Made by a program: the position numbers and the translations under genes. This document shows, one piece after another, positions 34,157 through 44,515 of a DNA stretch of 64,000 nt (its first letter is position 1; the number at the start of each line of letters is the position of its first letter). The notes beneath the pieces were generated by a model. The model had not been told where the DNA came from. It worked only from the letters and a program-made list of their open reading frames with translations, and made no database searches. The DNA is from Warburgia ugandensis (Eukaryota > Streptophyta > Magnoliopsida > Canellales > Canellaceae). The stretch spans positions 65,387,414-65,451,413 of the forward strand of contig CP141126.1 of the NCBI GenBank assembly GCA_035236585.1. The letters run 5' to 3'.

Positions 34157-36031
34157 TGTTGATATTTTCCACAAGTGCAAGGGCTATTGTAGTATAGCTA
34201 TGCAAATATGGGTCGAACCCACAAGGACTCGCTTTAAGTAGAGTTTTTAATAAAATTTAATTATTTAAAACTAAAAGAGAATAACAAAACTAGCCTAATC
34301 ATTCATATTTATTCAAATGATGCACTTTACATAACTTTCACTTCTAGAAAATATAAAATAACTAATCAAAACATCCCTGAATTACACTGTCCGTGGATAA
34401 CATTGTCCCTGGATAGCACTATCAAAAGATGGATAAAATAAAGCTTAAATGGAACAGGGACATAGATGTAAATAAACAGAGGATACATATGTAATTAAAT
34501 AGGGGATGCAAATGTAATTAATGCAATTGAACAGAAATCTCGTTGCATTTAAATAGAAGGGCAAAATTGGAATTCTGTTCAAAATCTGGCTTTTAACAAA
34601 AACCAGACGAAAACCCAATGAAGAAGATGACCGGTGAATGGAGGAGATGGATTCGGAGGAGGGAGAAGAGGGCAGCGATCGGGAGGAAAACCCAGCTTGG
34701 GCTGGGCTCACTATCTAGCTGGTGATGAAGTGTGTCGCTCGTCTGTTCTGGGCGTGATCCTGGCCGATGAAAGATGAGGACGATCTAGGCTATACTGGAC
34801 TGGTTGGAGATGAGGGAAGTGTGCCAATTTGGGCTGGCCATTAGCGTGGTGGAGGGCAGATGTCACCTGCTGGGAAAATCAAGTAGTCCCCCTACTGGCC
34901 AGTGGAAGCAGGACACTGGAGAGATGGGGTGTCAGAATGGGTTCTAGACGGTGAAGATGGAGGACTGGGGAAAGTTTGTAAGATGGTCTGGTGCAATGGA
35001 CTGGTTTAGGTGGAGGGACATGACGTCCAGTTTGTCTAGACGTTGTCTAGGCAGAGGCAAACACTCTGAGGAAGACGACTCCTAGAGCAATGGAAGATTG
35101 GGTACATGGGCATCACACTGCTTGGAGGTCGGGGATGATACTGTGGGTTTCAGACGGGAGGAGAAGAAACTGGAACAGAGTGAAGAGAAAAGGGGCAGTG
35201 CATGCAAGAGAGAGCGAGAGAGAGAGAGATCCGTGAAAGGAGAAATTGAGTGGGGGATTGTGCCAACCAGCCCAGGTGTGTCACGCACCTATCGCCGGCT
35301 GGTCCAATCGAAGAGGAAGAGGGAAATAATAGAGTGGGAAGAATGAAATGGAGAAGGAGAAGTGAAGGCAAGAGAGAAAATGAGAGGGATAAAAAGAGGG
35401 AGGATGGGCTGCCTCGCCCAGCCTCGCCTCACGAAAGGAAAAAAAACTCATCTTCCATGGGGAGAGGAGAAGTGGAATATAAGAGGGAGAAAGAGACGTA
35501 GAAGAGAGAGATTCGTGAGTGAGTGAGTGAGTGAGTGAGTGAGTGAGTGAGTGAGTGAGTGAGTGAGTGAGTGAGTGAGTGAGTGAGTGGGAAGTGGAGG
35601 GAGAAATGGGATAAGAGAGAGAGAAAAGAGAGGGGAAAAGAAAGAGATAAGAGAGAAAGTGGGGTCCACTAGAATTCTAGACTTGCTAGAACTCTAATTT
35701 CAACTTTGTCCTATCCTAGGACTCTTCAAATTCCATCTAATTTCCATGAAACTTCATCCTCTTCATCTGATATCCTTGATTAGATCTGGAGCATCCACGC
35801 ATGAGTTGATTAATCTACAATGCACAGGACCCAATTAGAATCATCTAAACCATTCATTATTCATTTAATTAGCTTTGATGATCAACTGACCATTAATTTT
35901 GAAATCTAACAGTTGGATGGAAAATTAAAGCTAAAATAGAATATTTTATGTAAAATCTTAAAATTAATGGCCTAGATGCTCTAATTAAATACTAAATTAG
36001 GGGTATTTTGACCAAAATTGAACACTTAACA
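34157..36031 (-). mobile_element. solo LTR, Tat-like, 1875 bp
   Basis: Bounded by TGTT and AACA with TAAAT on both sides (34152-34156, 36032-36036). In sense (minus) it starts TGTTAAGTGTTCAATTTTGG, like the LTR starts at 7909 and 16627, and ends near the GGGTTCGACCC motif typical of such LTRs. It contains a (GTGA)n microsatellite. Frames such as 34445-34711 and 35448-35669 are noncoding. Its target lies in the loop of an LTR hairpin. Confidence 0.92.
35515..35589. repeat. (GTGA)n microsatellite
   Basis: About 18 units, nearly perfect, inside the solo LTR. Confidence 0.95.
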
Positions 36032-36488
36032 TAAATGTTTCAATGTTTACAATATCTCAAATATAGAGAAGGAGAGTTGGGAGCTCAAGGCTATAAAAGA
36101 CTTGAAGAGAATAATCATCAAGGTATGCCTCTTGAAGACATGTATTTTGTTTTGTTTGAGAGTATTGTATTGTAATGAGAGTTTCATTGTATTGTGAACT
36201 TTGAGTTTTGGATTATGTAATTTGGACAATTATTGTAATGGATTTGGGTTGTACTATGAACCATTGGATGGATTTTGGAATTTAATAAAATATATTCCTT
36301 CAATGGAATTTTATCTTGTACAAAAATTCTACTTTTGTTATTGATGAAGTGATGACTTGGGCTTTTCAAAATGAGTTCTAAAGAAAAGGATTTTCACTGC
36401 TTTGTTTTGCAAAAAAATTTTACTACTAAGGGCCCTGTCTTTGAAATTGTATTACAAAATGTGTTACAAAAATCCTGGTAATCTCAAT

Positions 36489-36500
36489 TGGTATCAAAAC
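36489..36500 (+). other. primer binding site, tRNA-Met type
   Basis: TGGTATCAAAAC, two bases after the LTR end, close to TGGTATCAGAGC. Confidence 0.8.
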
Positions 36501-36617
36501 CATTCATCTAGTCACAGTACAATACAAATATGTCCTAAGGAGAGATGATAATCCAATTTTAGATTAAGATAGAAATAGTTGTATAGAATACTGATGGAAA
36601 TTTTGGTTTATGAGCAG

Positions 36618-37743
36618 ATGCCACCAAGGAGAGTCACAAGGCAAATAGCTCAAAATACACTAGAAGAAAATACAGAGAGGTTAACCATGAATAATGTGGA
36701 AGATATGGTAACAAGGGTATTGAGAAATCTTCTTTCTCACATTCAACAAACCCATAGTTCGTCACCTCCCGTAGAGATACCAAGTATGCAGGCTCAGGCT
36801 CAACCTAAAGTGAGACACAATATACCAATACCAACATCAGCCACTCCCATGTTAGTACAGGGGCAATCTTCCCTTGTACCAAGTGAAGAAGTTAGGAAGT
36901 CTCCATTAGCACCAGAAAAAAGTTGACAAAATGATGGAGGGATTTCAAAAGATGGCTATGGTGTATAATGGCAAGGGTGAAGCTAAGAAGGCTGAGGAAT
37001 GGATGTATGAAGTACAAATGACTTTCAGTACACTACGTACTCCTCCAAAGTTGAAGGTGAAATTTGCCACCTATCTATTAAAACAAGAAGTTGCGTTTTG
37101 GTGGAGATCAACTAACAACACCTTCTTCTCAAATTCTGAAGATACTACATGGGAAGAATTTAAGAAAGTCTTTAACCACAAATATTTCCCTTCTCATGTA
37201 CAAAAAAGAAAGGCGATAGAATTTCTGGAACTAAGACAAGGGAACATGTTAATGGTAGAGTATGATAACAAGTTCATGCAGTTAAGAAGATTTGTGACTC
37301 ATGTATGTAACACTGAAACACACACAGTGAATCGATTCATTGAAGGGCTGCACCCAAAGCTGAAAATAAAGGTACTTGGTACTAAACCCACAACCTTTGT
37401 AGAATATGCAAAAATGGCTTCCAAGTTTGAAAAGCCCCTTCCAGAAGACTAAAAGACCTTGGAATAGTTTTAAGGCCCAAAGAAATTAGAGGAACAATGC
37501 ACTAGGGAAAAATAGAAGACCATGTCCAAGATGTAGAAAATTTCACCAAGGCAATATCTGTCCTAAACTTGGACAACAGCAACCACAACAATTTCCTATC
37601 AAGTGCCATAATTGTGGGGAGTATGGACACATCACTACCTACTATCTCAAAAGACTGGTAGTCAAGGAGGCAAAACCAGAAATTGTCCCTCGACACCAAG
37701 GAGGGTCTTTGCCATCACTAATGGCTAAGCTGGACCATCTAAT
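36618..37743 (+). pseudogene. gag polyprotein of the Tekay element
   Basis: I place the start at ATG 36618 (MPPRRVTRQIAQ), as in other chromovirus gags, rather than the upstream in-frame ATG at 36579. The first frame stops at 36926; the capsid continues in another frame at 36931-37452 with AKKAEEWMYEVQMTFSTL, VAFWWRS, TWEEFKKVFNHKYFP, KAIEFLELRQGNM and the EYDNKFMQL motif. After a stop, two cysteine clusters follow at about 37521-37660: CPRCRKFHQGNICP and CHNCGEYGHITTYY, the second a zinc knuckle with the last Cys replaced by Tyr. The protein would package genomic RNA in virus-like particles. It is frameshifted and dead, but the capsid frame of 173 residues is well kept. Confidence 0.92.
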
Positions 37744-38101
37744 GTGATGATTGAAGGGACATTACTTGTAGCTAACAACTATGCCAAAGTACTGTTTGAT
37801 TCTAGATCTACGCATTCCTTTATATCTTGCATCTATACATTTAGTATACAACTATTAGTGAAAAACTTGGGATTTAATCTAGATGTAACAACTCTAGTTG
37901 GAAAAATAGTTAAATTACAAGAATACTTGCATAATGTACCTGTAGAAGTATTGGGCAAAAGAATAGACATAGACCTCATTTTATTAAGCATGGTGGACTT
38001 TGACATCATACTGGGTATGGATTGGTTAACAAAATACTAGGTAGTTATGGACTGTCACAAGAAGAAAATCACATTTAGCATACCGGGTGAGGAAGTATTA
38101 G
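37744..38101 (+). pseudogene. aspartic protease of the Tekay element
   Basis: Open frame 37744-38040 contains the catalytic loop region as LFDSRSTHSFIS, where DSGATHSFIS is usual: the catalytic Asp is kept but the Gly after Ser is Arg and Ala is Ser. The flap/C-terminal motif DFDIILGMDWLTKY is intact. A stop at 38038 is followed in frame by VVMDCHKKKITFSIPGEEVL, the usual sequence after the protease, which is cut by the solo LTR at 38102. It would process the Gag-Pol polyprotein. Confidence 0.92.
38097..38101. repeat. 5-bp target site duplication, left copy (ATTAG)
   Basis: ATTAG here and at 40699-40703 flank the solo LTR exactly. Confidence 0.93.
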
Positions 38102-40698
38102 TGTAATGACTCTAATTTTGTAATATTAAAATTTCAAGTTTAGCAATGAAAAGCTCAGTTTTTAAAGAAAAGGACATTTTGGTCATTTCACTATTCACCT
38201 TGATTGAACCCAGAAATTTGGTCCTAAAAGTGGTTCCATTAGATGTGTCTCGGAAAAAGGAATCCAACAAGACCAAAATCACCCAAAACGGAGTTAAAAT
38301 GAGCAAGATATGGCCCTTTGAAGTTCAGGGGCAAAATTATAAATTTTACAAAAACGATTTAACCTGAAAAACACAGGGGCCCGTTTTGATACGGGCACCC
38401 CTTCATCTTCAACCTCTAGAGGGTTCTAGAACAGTGGTGATTGGAGGAGAAATCACCGCCATTCTGGAGGTTTCTCCACCGCCATTCAAAGGCGGTGAGA
38501 GCCCCCTCCAGAACCCTCTCTTAGCTCTATAAATAGAGCTCTTGGGTGCCTCTAATGGCAGCCCAAAATGTTGGAGAAAACCCATTATGGAGCAGTAACC
38601 TAGAGGAGAAAACGTGGAGAGAAAACCAGCCATAAAGCAGGTATGCCCAAAAACTCACCAAACCCATCTCACCCATAGTCCTAGGCTCAGTCTCCCTAGG
38701 TTTTTGCATGAAAATCTATGGAGAATAGGTCTCTAGGGAGTCACCAAGGACCCTGGGACGTCCCCAGGGCCGCACTAGTTCCTCAGGGAAGAACCAGGGC
38801 ATCCCAAGGATGCCTCGGTCCCCCAACGACGGAAACGCCCCAATACGGACGAGACGCATCGAACGCATCTGAGAGGAAACCAACGGACGCGCCCGCTAAA
38901 GAGGAAAATGGGCGGAGAATACCGCGCGTCTGCAGATGCGCCCGCTGAGGCGCACACCGCAGACGCGCAATGTGCTAGCAGCGTATCGTCTTTTGGTTCC
39001 TTAAGGAAGCTGGGGCGCACGTCGCAGACGCGCAGCGCCCTAACATTCCGTCTTTTTATCTTTAAGACTCTATGTACATACGACACTAAAATGCTTATAA
39101 CTTGAGATCTAGAGCTCCGATTGAGGCGCCGCAAAAGGCATTGTGTCCGTGTCGACGACATGGACACATCCAAACTATAAAATCTATAATCAAGGCCCAA
39201 TAAAAGGTGGGCATGACCCTTAGAATAGGATGGTGGCACATGGCCACTAGAACCTTGGAAAACTAAGGATACCAAGGCCCAATTAGGACCTTAGGAGACC
39301 CATAGGCATAGGGATGGACCCCTAATACCTAAGTAATAAGACCAATTACTCTAAAAACTCATAAAAGATAGGCCAAACTAACCTTGATTTCCCCAAACCA
39401 TGATCAGGAGCGTCCGAGGACAAAAGGGGTTAGCGCGACCAAGCTAGGTAGGTGCTCTATCACTATTAGATTCTTTTAAAAGAACTATTATTGTTTTGAG
39501 AACATATGTTTTAAATATATGACTTGATTTGCATGACTTAATTCAGCATGCATGATAAATGCTTTGTATATAGCCATGTTTTGAAATGATTGCGTATACA
39601 TTATGCCCATATATGTGTCGCAAACAAGTGCATACATTGCATAATTTAAGTACTTGCAAAGATTGCATGTCCTTGAGGGTTGCCAAAAGACGCTGGAGTG
39701 CCGAGGGCCAGGCAGTTGTGAGGGACCCAAAGAGGACAAGTTTAACAAGAGGTTTTGGCTCATTTAATCTTATGTGATTTGGGCAAGTAAGCCCGTGGGA
39801 GCGATGCCGAGGGGTCTGGGTTGGCCACCCGGCCTCTACCACTAATAGGTGGATGGGTATCACGCCCAAAAAGAGGCAAGTCCCTACGTCGACTGCATGT
39901 GGTACAGGGGGCTACCACTGGTGTCACGGCACTGGGTCGACGTGTCATAGGCCCCATGGAGGCTATGACCGAGTGTCCTCAGGTACCCGGGGACCACACG
40001 GCGAGGAGGTTGTGGGCATAGTGGACCCTATGGTTTGATGATTTATGTGCATTTCATATAGCATGATATGAGGTTGGTCGACCATACCATACTAGAGATC
40101 CATGAGTTGGACTCCATGAAGCATGTATTGCATATCATGATGTTATCATATATATATGATACTTTCAATTTTGGATTATGTGATCTTTTTAGTCATTAGT
40201 ATTTCGGTTTGATAATGGATTCTTATACTGATATTGAACTCGAGTATTCAAACATACACATGTTTTGAATGAGCATATGATTTTAAAACATCTCATGCAT
40301 TTATAAAACTAGTAGTGATAGGCTCCTACTGAGTATAGTATATACTCACCCAATCATCAACATTTTTCAGATACAAAATAAATACTTAAGGGCAAGGAAC
40401 GTTTGTATTAGGAGACACAGACTAAGTACAAGTAAGTAAACCCCTATCTTATCTTTCAATGTTACTTGATTGTAGTTACTCTCTAATAGCTGGGGCTGTG
40501 ACTAACACTTTCTTGGGAATAATATTGATTCAAAAACTTTGCCATGGCTAAATAATTTGAGAATATGTTTTGCCACTTGGGGTTTTTATGAAAGATTGTT
40601 TTCCAAAAGTAAAAGATTTTCATGCATCTCATACTTATAAAACAAGAGATCTCACCTTTTTATCAAAATTGCATCATATAAAAACCCGGGTCGTGACA
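38102..40698 (+). mobile_element. solo LTR, Tekay/Del-like, 2597 bp
   Basis: Starts TGTAATGACTC and ends GGGTCGTGACA with ATTAG on both sides, inserted in pol between protease and RT. It is the same family as 1695-4325, in the opposite orientation. The TATA box at 38528-38536 sits in an 8-bp inverted repeat. A GC- and CpG-rich stretch runs about 38700-39170. A short hairpin lies at 40330-40348. Open frames inside (38775-39275, 39543-39869 and others) have no family and are not conserved as reading frames between the two copies. Confidence 0.95.
38523..38540 (+). promoter_or_regulatory. palindromic TATA-box region
   Basis: AGCTCTAT-AA-ATAGAGCT; TATAAATAG lies at 38528-38536. It is the likely U3 promoter of this LTR and is preserved in the copy at 3887-3904. 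Confidence 0.7.
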
Positions 40699-41555
40699 AT
40701 TAGTACTATACGGGAAACACAATGACTTAGACAAATCCATTATCTCAGCTATGAAGGTAGTCAAACATATGTCCAAGGGGTGTCAGGCATTTCTAGCAAC
40801 AATAATTTCCTTAGATGTTGAACAACCTAGAATTATAGAAATTGAAGTAGTCAAGGAATTCCAAGATGTCATTCTAAAAGAACTTCCAGGATTACCACCC
40901 CATAGGGAAATTGAGCTTACCATTGCATTAATTCTTGGTACAACTCCAATTTCCAAAGCCCCTTATAGAATGGCCCCAGCAAAATTGAATGAATTGAAAA
41001 GCCAACTACAAGAGTTGTTAGACAAGGGGTTCATTCAACCAAGTAGTTCACCATGGGGAGCACCAGTGATATTTGCGAAGAAAAAGGATGGGTCCATGAG
41101 ATTGTGCATCGACTATAGAATGTTGAACAATGTAACAGTAAAGAATAGATACCCCTTACCTCACATTGATTATCTCTTTGATCAACTCCAATTTGCTAAG
41201 GTTTTTTCCAAAATTGACCTTAGATCAGGATATCATCAATTTCATATTAAGGATAAAGACATACCCAAGTTAACATTCAGAACTCGGTATGAGCATTATG
41301 AGTTTTTGGTCATGTCTTTTAGGCTGACCAATGCACCAACAGTGTTTATGGATCTAATGAACAGAATCTTCAAGGAATTTTTGGATAAATTTATGATTGT
41401 ATTTATTGATGATATACTGACTTACTCTACCAATATCAAGGAACATCAAGAACACTTATGAATTGTACTAAATACCCTCAAAACCCATAAACTATTTGGT
41501 AAATTTAGTAAGTGTGAATTTTGGTTAGAGCAGGTCAATTTCTTGAGTCATGTAA
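40699..41555 (+). pseudogene. reverse transcriptase (N-terminal and palm) of the Tekay element
   Basis: After the solo LTR the frame resumes and a 236-residue open frame (40751-41461) carries the RT order: a spacer with [20 protein letters not shown], then [53 protein letters not shown], the first catalytic Asp in [12 protein letters not shown], and the active site FIDDILTYS (usual FIDDILVYS) at about 41401-41430. Catalytic Asp residues are intact. A stop at 41459-41461 follows EHL, after which the frame continues to the TRIM insertion at 41556. It would copy genomic RNA into DNA. Confidence 0.95.
41551..41555. repeat. 5-bp target site duplication, left copy (TGTAA)
   Basis: TGTAA here and at 41802-41806. 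Confidence 0.9.
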
Positions 41556-41801
41556 TGTGAAGCCTTGGCCAATGAGGGTGGGCCAAGAGGGCTGGCAGGC
41601 TTCTAGGCAAAGTGAGGGACTGAGAGTTAGTCCCACATCGCTAGGGGGAAAGTTCCTGGGCTCTTGATAAGAGTGATGAGGACTTCCCTTGCAACGAGGC
41701 CTTTTCCCTGGGCAACTGGGGAAGAACAAAACCGTGTGGGGTGTATGGGCACTCCGGCACGAATAATATCATTACAGGGTGTGGAACCTCGGGCTGTTAC
41801 A
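41556..41801 (-). mobile_element. TRIM-like solo LTR, 246 bp
   Basis: In sense (minus) it starts TGTAACAGCCCGAGG, includes CGATGTGGGACT (a word common in plant TRIM LTRs, just after a TATA-like CTTATCAAG) and ends GGCTTCACA. TGTAA flanks it on both sides. It interrupts RT. It is GC-richer than its host. Assignment to TRIM rests on length and the conserved words; no internal domain exists. Confidence 0.85.
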
Positions 41802-42440
41802 TGTAATTTTCAAGAATGGAGTAGAAGTGGACCCCACCAAGGTTGAGGTAGTAATGAATTGGGAGAAACCTAAAACAATAACAGAAATACGTAGTTTTCT
41901 TTCTTGGACTGGTAGGATACTGCCATAGATTCATTTAAGGATTCTCCTATATAGCTCTTCCTTTGACTACATTAATTAGAAAAGGGCTACAATTTAACTA
42001 GATAGAGGAGTGTGAAAATAGTTTCCAAGAATTAAAGAAGAGATTGACTACAACACTAGTATTGACAATATCATCAGGTAGTGGGGGTTATGAAATATAT
42101 TGTGATGCTTCAAGTAAAGGATTAGGTAGTGTGTTAATGCAAAATGGGAAAGTCATTGCTTATGCTTCTAGGCAATTGAAGAAGCATGAATGAGCTACCT
42201 AGTACACGACTTAGAGTTAGTAGCTGTAGTATTTTCCTTGAAAATTTGGAGACACTATTTCTATGGAGAAAAATTCAGTGTATTCATAGATCATAAGAGT
42301 CTCAAATACATTTTCACTCAAGCTAATCTAAACATGTGACAAAGAAGATGGATGGAATACATCAAAGACTACAATTTTGCCATCCAATACCATCCAACAT
42401 AGTAGCTGATGCATTAAGTAGATAGTCAAGAGTTGTACTC
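41802..42440 (+). pseudogene. RT thumb/connection and RNase H of the Tekay element
   Basis: After the TRIM the pol reads FKNGVEVDPTKVE, EKPKTITEIRSFL (connection), and later [34 protein letters not shown] and RRWMEYIKDYNFAIQYHP, then VADALSR at about 42400-42425. These are the RNase H motifs of chromoviruses. Several frameshifts and stops (for example near 41920-42070 and after YHP) break it. Confidence 0.92.
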
Positions 42441-43425
42441 ACAAACATCATCATTAAATCAACTTTTGTAGAAAGAGTCCTTAAAGCCTAAGAAGAAGAT
42501 ACAATAACTTAGAAATTGTGTAAAAAGAAAGGATTTTGTAGGGGTATGGATGGGGGTATAGGTTTTTAGGAGAGATTAGTGGTTCCTTCAAACACAGAAT
42601 TGAGAAAAGAACTGTTACAAGAAGTCCATCGGTCCAAATTGTCTATGTACCTAAGAGGTACAAAGATGTATTAGGATTTGAAAAGAAACTTTTAGTGGGA
42701 AGGCATGAAAAGAGAAATAGGGGAATTTGTGGCTAAATGTCTAAATTGTCAACAAGCAAAAGCTAAACACCAAAGACCATTTAGAATGTTACAAACATTG
42801 GAACTTTTAGAATGGAAATGGGACAACATCACTATGGATTTTGTAGCAGGATTGCCAAGGACCTAGGCAGGTCATGGCATGATTTGGGTGGTTGTGGATA
42901 GGTTAACAAAGTCAGCACATTTCCTTCCAATTAGGTAGAACCAATCAGCTCATAGTCTAGCTAAGTTATGCGTCAAAGAAATAGTAAGTCTTTATGGGAT
43001 TCCACTATCCATCATCTTTGATAAGGATCGAAGATTTACTTCAAGATGTTGGAAGAGTGTACAACAAGCCTTGGGAACCTCACTTAAATTTAGTACAGCA
43101 GTTTGCCCCCAAATAGATGGTCAATCAAAAAGGACTATTCAGAATTTAGAAGATATGTTGAGAGCATGTGCATTAGATTGTAACTGGAATTGGGCTGAAC
43201 ATATTCCGTTAGTAGAATTCACATATAACAACAGTTTTCAAGCAAGTATTGGTATGGCACCATATGAAGCATTGTATGGATGGCCATGTCGATCACCAAC
43301 CTGTTGGAGTGAAGTTGGAGAAAGAAAGCTAATAAAGTCAGAACTAGTGGAATAGTGTACAGATAAGGTTAGATTGATACAGAAGAGGTTGTTAATAGCA
43401 CACAGTCGGCCAAAGAGTTAACAAA
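42441..43425 (+). pseudogene. integrase of the Tekay element
   Basis: The HHCC zinc-binding region is at about 42600-42780, with LLQEVHRSK and CLNCQQAKAKHQ; the second His position is damaged. The DDE core reads ITMDFVAGLP (first Asp, about 42830), FDKDRRFTS (second Asp, about 43015-43040) and DGQSKRTIQNLEDMLR (43120-43165), where the usual Glu of SERT is Lys, so the catalytic triad is lost. The frame 43071-43355 is open for 94 residues and includes WAEHIPLVEFTYNNSFQASI and PYEALYGWPCRSP. Stops occur earlier. It would join element DNA to the host genome. Confidence 0.93.
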
Positions 43426-43875
43426 TAAAAGACGTAGAAACCTAGAATTTGATATGGGGGAGAAGGTATTTTTGAAAGTTTCACCAGCCAAGTGAGTAAT
43501 GAGGTTTGGAAGCAAGGGAAAACTTAGTCCTAGATTCATCGGTCCATTTGAAATCCTAGAAAGAGTTGGTCTAGTGGCTTACAAATTAGCTTTACCACCT
43601 CAACTCTCTGAAGTACACAGTGTATTTCACGTATCTATGCTATGGAAATAACTACAAGATGACATGCATGTACTTCAAAGGGTGCTAGAAGAACTAAAGG
43701 CAAACTTAACCTTTAAAGAGAAGGCAACACGGATCTTGGACCACAAGGAACATAAGTTAAGGACCAAAACCATTCCACTAGTTAAAGTCTTATGGCAACA
43801 TCACTCTATTGAGGAAGCCACGTGAGAAACTGAAGTAGAAATGAGGAAGACACACCCTAGTCTATTTGATTAAGT
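43426..43875 (+). pseudogene. integrase C-terminus and chromodomain
   Basis: Reads [40 protein letters not shown] and VFHVSMLWK, the GPY/F module of chromovirus integrase, then ILDHKEHKLRTKTIPLVKVL and WQHHSIEEAT (about 43733-43826), which matches the chromodomain of the Tekay/Del lineage. The aromatic residues of the family (VKVLWxxHxxEEATWE) are partly kept; the Trp after EEAT is a stop. In live elements this domain guides insertion to chromatin marks. Confidence 0.92.
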
Positions 43876-43906
43876 TATTGTATTACAAATTTTGAGGACG
43901 AAATTA

Positions 43907-43918
43907 TTGGGGGAAGAT
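43907..43918 (+). other. polypurine tract
   Basis: TTGGGGGAAGAT directly before the 3' LTR start TGTAATAACCCC. Confidence 0.9.
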
Positions 43919-44505
43919 TGTAATAACCCCAATTTTTGTAAATTGATTGTGAAAATCAATAAAGTTTGAGTTTTCAAAAATTCTAGGTTGGAATATTAGG
44001 TTAAAAGAAAATATCTTTTCATAGAGAATAAATCATGAGTGGAAACATAGAAATTAAGAATGTAGACAAAAAATTGAATCAAATGATACTAATTTTGTTA
44101 AATTCTTAGTTAGAATGAAAAATCTCAATTTTCTACATTAAAGGGTAAAACAATCATTTTTACCCATAACCAAGATTTAAAATTTGAATAGTTGGAATGT
44201 ACTCAAAAAATTGGAAAGTACTTTAAAAATCAATTCTGGCACCATTGAGTACACTAAAATCAGAGTTTGGATAAATAATATTCAATTTTCTCCATTTTTA
44301 TGAATAAAAGGGCAAAAGGGTCTTTTCACATGAAAGTGGGGCCCACAAAGTAGGCCAATGTTCTAAAAGCAACAATAATTGATCAATGCAATGCCAGATT
44401 GTAATGGAGGAAAAGGTGGAGGTGGAAACTCCACCCATAAATAAAATAATAAAAAGAAAGAAGAAGATTTTTATGAAAAAATAATTTAAAATTCAAAAAC
44501 TTGCC

Positions 44506-44515
44506 TATAAATAAG
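44506..44515 (+). promoter_or_regulatory. LTR TATA box
   Basis: TATAAATAAG, 588 bp into the LTR. Confidence 0.55.

Larger units (their letters stand above)
33268..36486 (+). repeat. 5' LTR of the Tekay element, 5'-truncated
   Basis: Aligns with 47402-48745, starting GGATGTACATATTGAACCC, and ends GGTAATCTCA before the primer site. The LTR portion matching 43919-47401 is absent; Athila gag abuts directly. A 1875-bp solo LTR is inserted at 34157. Without it the remaining LTR is about 1.34 kb, equal to the matching part of the 3' LTR. Confidence 0.82.

Noticed and set aside
35515..35589. Regular repeats as a CRISPR-like array
   Set aside because: It is a simple (GTGA)n microsatellite without spacers, in plant DNA.
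35448..35669. Ser-Leu-Thr-His repeat protein
   Set aside because: It is only the translation of the (GTGA)n microsatellite.
38775..39275. 166-residue open frame (minus)
   Set aside because: It falls in the GC-rich part of a solo LTR, where stop codons are rare by composition. No family is recognised.
41556..41801. 5S rRNA-derived Cassandra element
   Set aside because: No 5S internal promoter sequence is visible, only the TRIM-type CGATGTGGGACT word.
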